5,609 nt of DNA from NCBI GenBank assembly GCA_017305815.1, contig JAFKJZ010000418.1:1-5609 (forward strand). The letters are read 5' to 3'. Both the position numbers and the translations under genes were made by a program. Shown here one piece after another: positions 4,430 through 5,609 of the stretch; positions within the stretch are counted from its first letter, which is position 1; each line of letters starts with the position of its first letter. Source of the DNA: Hyphomicrobiales bacterium. Lineage in GTDB: Bacteria; Pseudomonadota; Alphaproteobacteria; Rhizobiales; Kaistiaceae. The notes under the pieces were generated by a model. That model searched no databases, was not told where the DNA came from, and was given only the letters and a program-made list of their open reading frames with translations.

Positions 4430-5609
4430 ATGCGGGACGTGACTATCGACGAGGCGTTGAACGCCGCCGGGACGGGGGCGTTCCAGCGCCGGCTGTTCCT
4501 GATATTCGGCCTCGTCTGGACCGCCGACGCCATGCAGGTGCTGTCGATCGGCTTCACGGCGCCGTCGATCGCCAAGACCTTCGATCTCAGCCTGCCGGCG
4601 GCGCTGCAGACCGGCACGCTGTTCTTCGTCGGCATGCTGGTCGGCGCCGCCCTGTTCGGCCGCCTCGCCGACCGCATCGGCCGCCGCAACCTTCTGATCA
4701 TCACGGTGCTGACGGACGCGCTGTTCGGCCTCGCCTCCGCCTTCGCCTCCGATTTCACCATGCTGCTGATCTTCCGCTTCCTGACCGGCCTCGCCGTCGG
4801 CGGCACGCTGCCGGTCGACTACGCCATGATGGCCGAGTTCCTGCCCGCCGACCGGCGCGGCCGCTGGCTGGTCGGCCTCGAGAGCTTCTGGGCCGTCGGC
4901 ACGGTGATCGTGGCGCTCGCCGCCTGGTATGCCGCCGCGAACGGCATGGCGGATGGCTGGCGCTTCATCTTCGTCATCACGGCGCTGCCGGCGCTGATCG
5001 GCCTTGCGCTGCGCTTCTGGGTGCCGGAATCACCGTACTACCTGCTGCGGACGGGCAAGGCGACAGAAGCCAAGACCGTGCTCGACCGCGTCGCCACCAC
5101 CAATGGCAAGCCGGTGCTGGCCGGCAAGCTGACCGACACCAAGGAGCAGCGCCTGCCGCTCTCGGCCCTGTTCTCCGGTCCCTATGCCCGCCGCTCCTGG
5201 CTGATCCTGGCCGCCTGGCTGCTGGTCTCGATCTCCTATTACGGCATCTTCGTCTGGCTGCCGGGCAAGCTGGTCTCGGCCGGCGAGCACTATGGCTTCC
5301 TGCGCGGCTACGGCTTCCTGGTGCTGCTGGCGCTGGCGCAGATCCCCGGCTATGCGCTGGCAGCCTTCGGCGTCGAGCGCTGGGGCCGCAAGCCGACCCT
5401 GATCGCCTTCCTGCTGCTCTCGGCCGTCGGCTGCTTCCTCTATGCCGTCTTGAGCGACCCGCTCGCGATCGCCGCCGCCATGATGCTGATGAGCTTCGCG
5501 CTGCTCGGCACCTGGGGCGCGCTCTACGCCTTCACGCCGGAGCTCTACCCGACCCCGCTGCGCGCCAGCGGCATGGGCCTCGCCGGCGCCATGGCGCGCC
5601 TCGGCGGCC
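4430..5609 (+). CDS. MFS transporter, sugar porter/NiaP-SV2-like (3' end outside window)
   Basis: Inner-membrane major facilitator transporter, probably a proton-coupled importer of a small organic solute. The frame stays open for 393 codons to the window edge, so roughly the last one or two helices are missing. The first helix contains FGLVWTADAMQVLSIGF (about 26-42). Motif A, GRLADRIGRR, lies at 77-86 between helices 2 and 3, and its second-half counterpart FGVERWGRKP is at 313-322. WVPESPYYLLRTGKATEA (197-214) matches the PESPRWL motif after helix 6 and begins the long central cytoplasmic loop. ELYPTPLRASGMGLAGAMARLGG (371-393) matches the late-half motif of the NiaP/SV2 and sugar porter groups. 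Niacin, aromatic acids and sugars are all possible substrates, and I cannot choose among them. The start is set by GGGAG at 4419-4423. It is transcribed away from the Hsp70-like gene. Confidence 0.92.
   Translation, partial: MRDVTIDEALNAAGTGAFQRRLFLIFGLVWTADAMQVLSIGFTAPSIAKTFDLSLPAALQTGTLFFVGMLVGAALFGRLADRIGRRNLLIITVLTDALFGLASAFASDFTMLLIFRFLTGLAVGGTLPVDYAMMAEFLPADRRGRWLVGLESFWAVGTVIVALAAWYAAANGMADGWRFIFVITALPALIGLALRFWVPESPYYLLRTGKATEAKTVLDRVATTNGKPVLAGKLTDTKEQRLPLSALFSGPYARRSWLILAAWLLVSISYYGIFVWLPGKLVSAGEHYGFLRGYGFLVLLALAQIPGYALAAFGVERWGRKPTLIAFLLLSAVGCFLYAVLSDPLAIAAAMMLMSFALLGTWGALYAFTPELYPTPLRASGMGLAGAMARLGG

Noticed and set aside
4327..4806. Minus-strand open frame opposite the start of the transporter
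   Set aside because: It is antisense to a well-supported MFS gene with a strong ribosome binding site, and its translation shows no domain-like pattern.
1..5609. Defence system, CRISPR array, mobile element, tRNA or dif site
   Set aside because: No repeat-spacer pattern, transposase, nuclease or toxin-like protein, cloverleaf sequence or dif-like site was seen. XerC here looks like the housekeeping recombinase, not an element integrase.

Overview
The window is 5.6 kb of GC-rich DNA. The heavy G/C bias at third codon positions, the Rhizobiales-like XerC and the short GC-rich dispersed palindromes suggest an alphaproteobacterium, probably of the order Rhizobiales (Hyphomicrobiales). Genus cannot be read from the sequence. 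It looks like ordinary chromosomal DNA: no insertion sequence, phage gene, CRISPR array, tRNA or rRNA was seen.

Five genes alternate strictly in direction, so none share an operon here: xerC (+, 126-1085), a YafE-type SAM-dependent methyltransferase (-, 1237-2031), an XRE/MmyB-type regulator (+, 2148-2987), a YegD-type Hsp70 ATPase-domain protein (-, 2966-4228), and a major facilitator transporter (+, 4430 to the window edge, incomplete).

The gaps are short and structured. A GC-rich palindromic element lies ahead of xerC, and two more in opposite orientation fill the gap between the convergent xerC and methyltransferase genes. The 116-base divergent gap between methyltransferase and regulator holds a perfect extended -10 promoter next to an inverted repeat (TACCAG/CTGGTA). 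It is placed so that the regulator mRNA would begin at or next to its ATG (leaderless). The regulator and Hsp70-like genes overlap tail to tail by 22 bases. The 201-base divergent gap before the transporter holds a 13-base palindrome, a small hairpin and a stronger hairpin just upstream of the transporter's ribosome binding site.

Functionally, XerC would resolve chromosome dimers with XerD. The divergent methyltransferase/regulator pair is a plausible small regulatory unit in which the regulator controls itself and perhaps the methyltransferase. The Hsp70-like protein and the transporter have no evident link to these. No clearly new multi-gene system is visible; the most distinctive items are the leaderless, operator-linked regulator promoter and the repeat elements.
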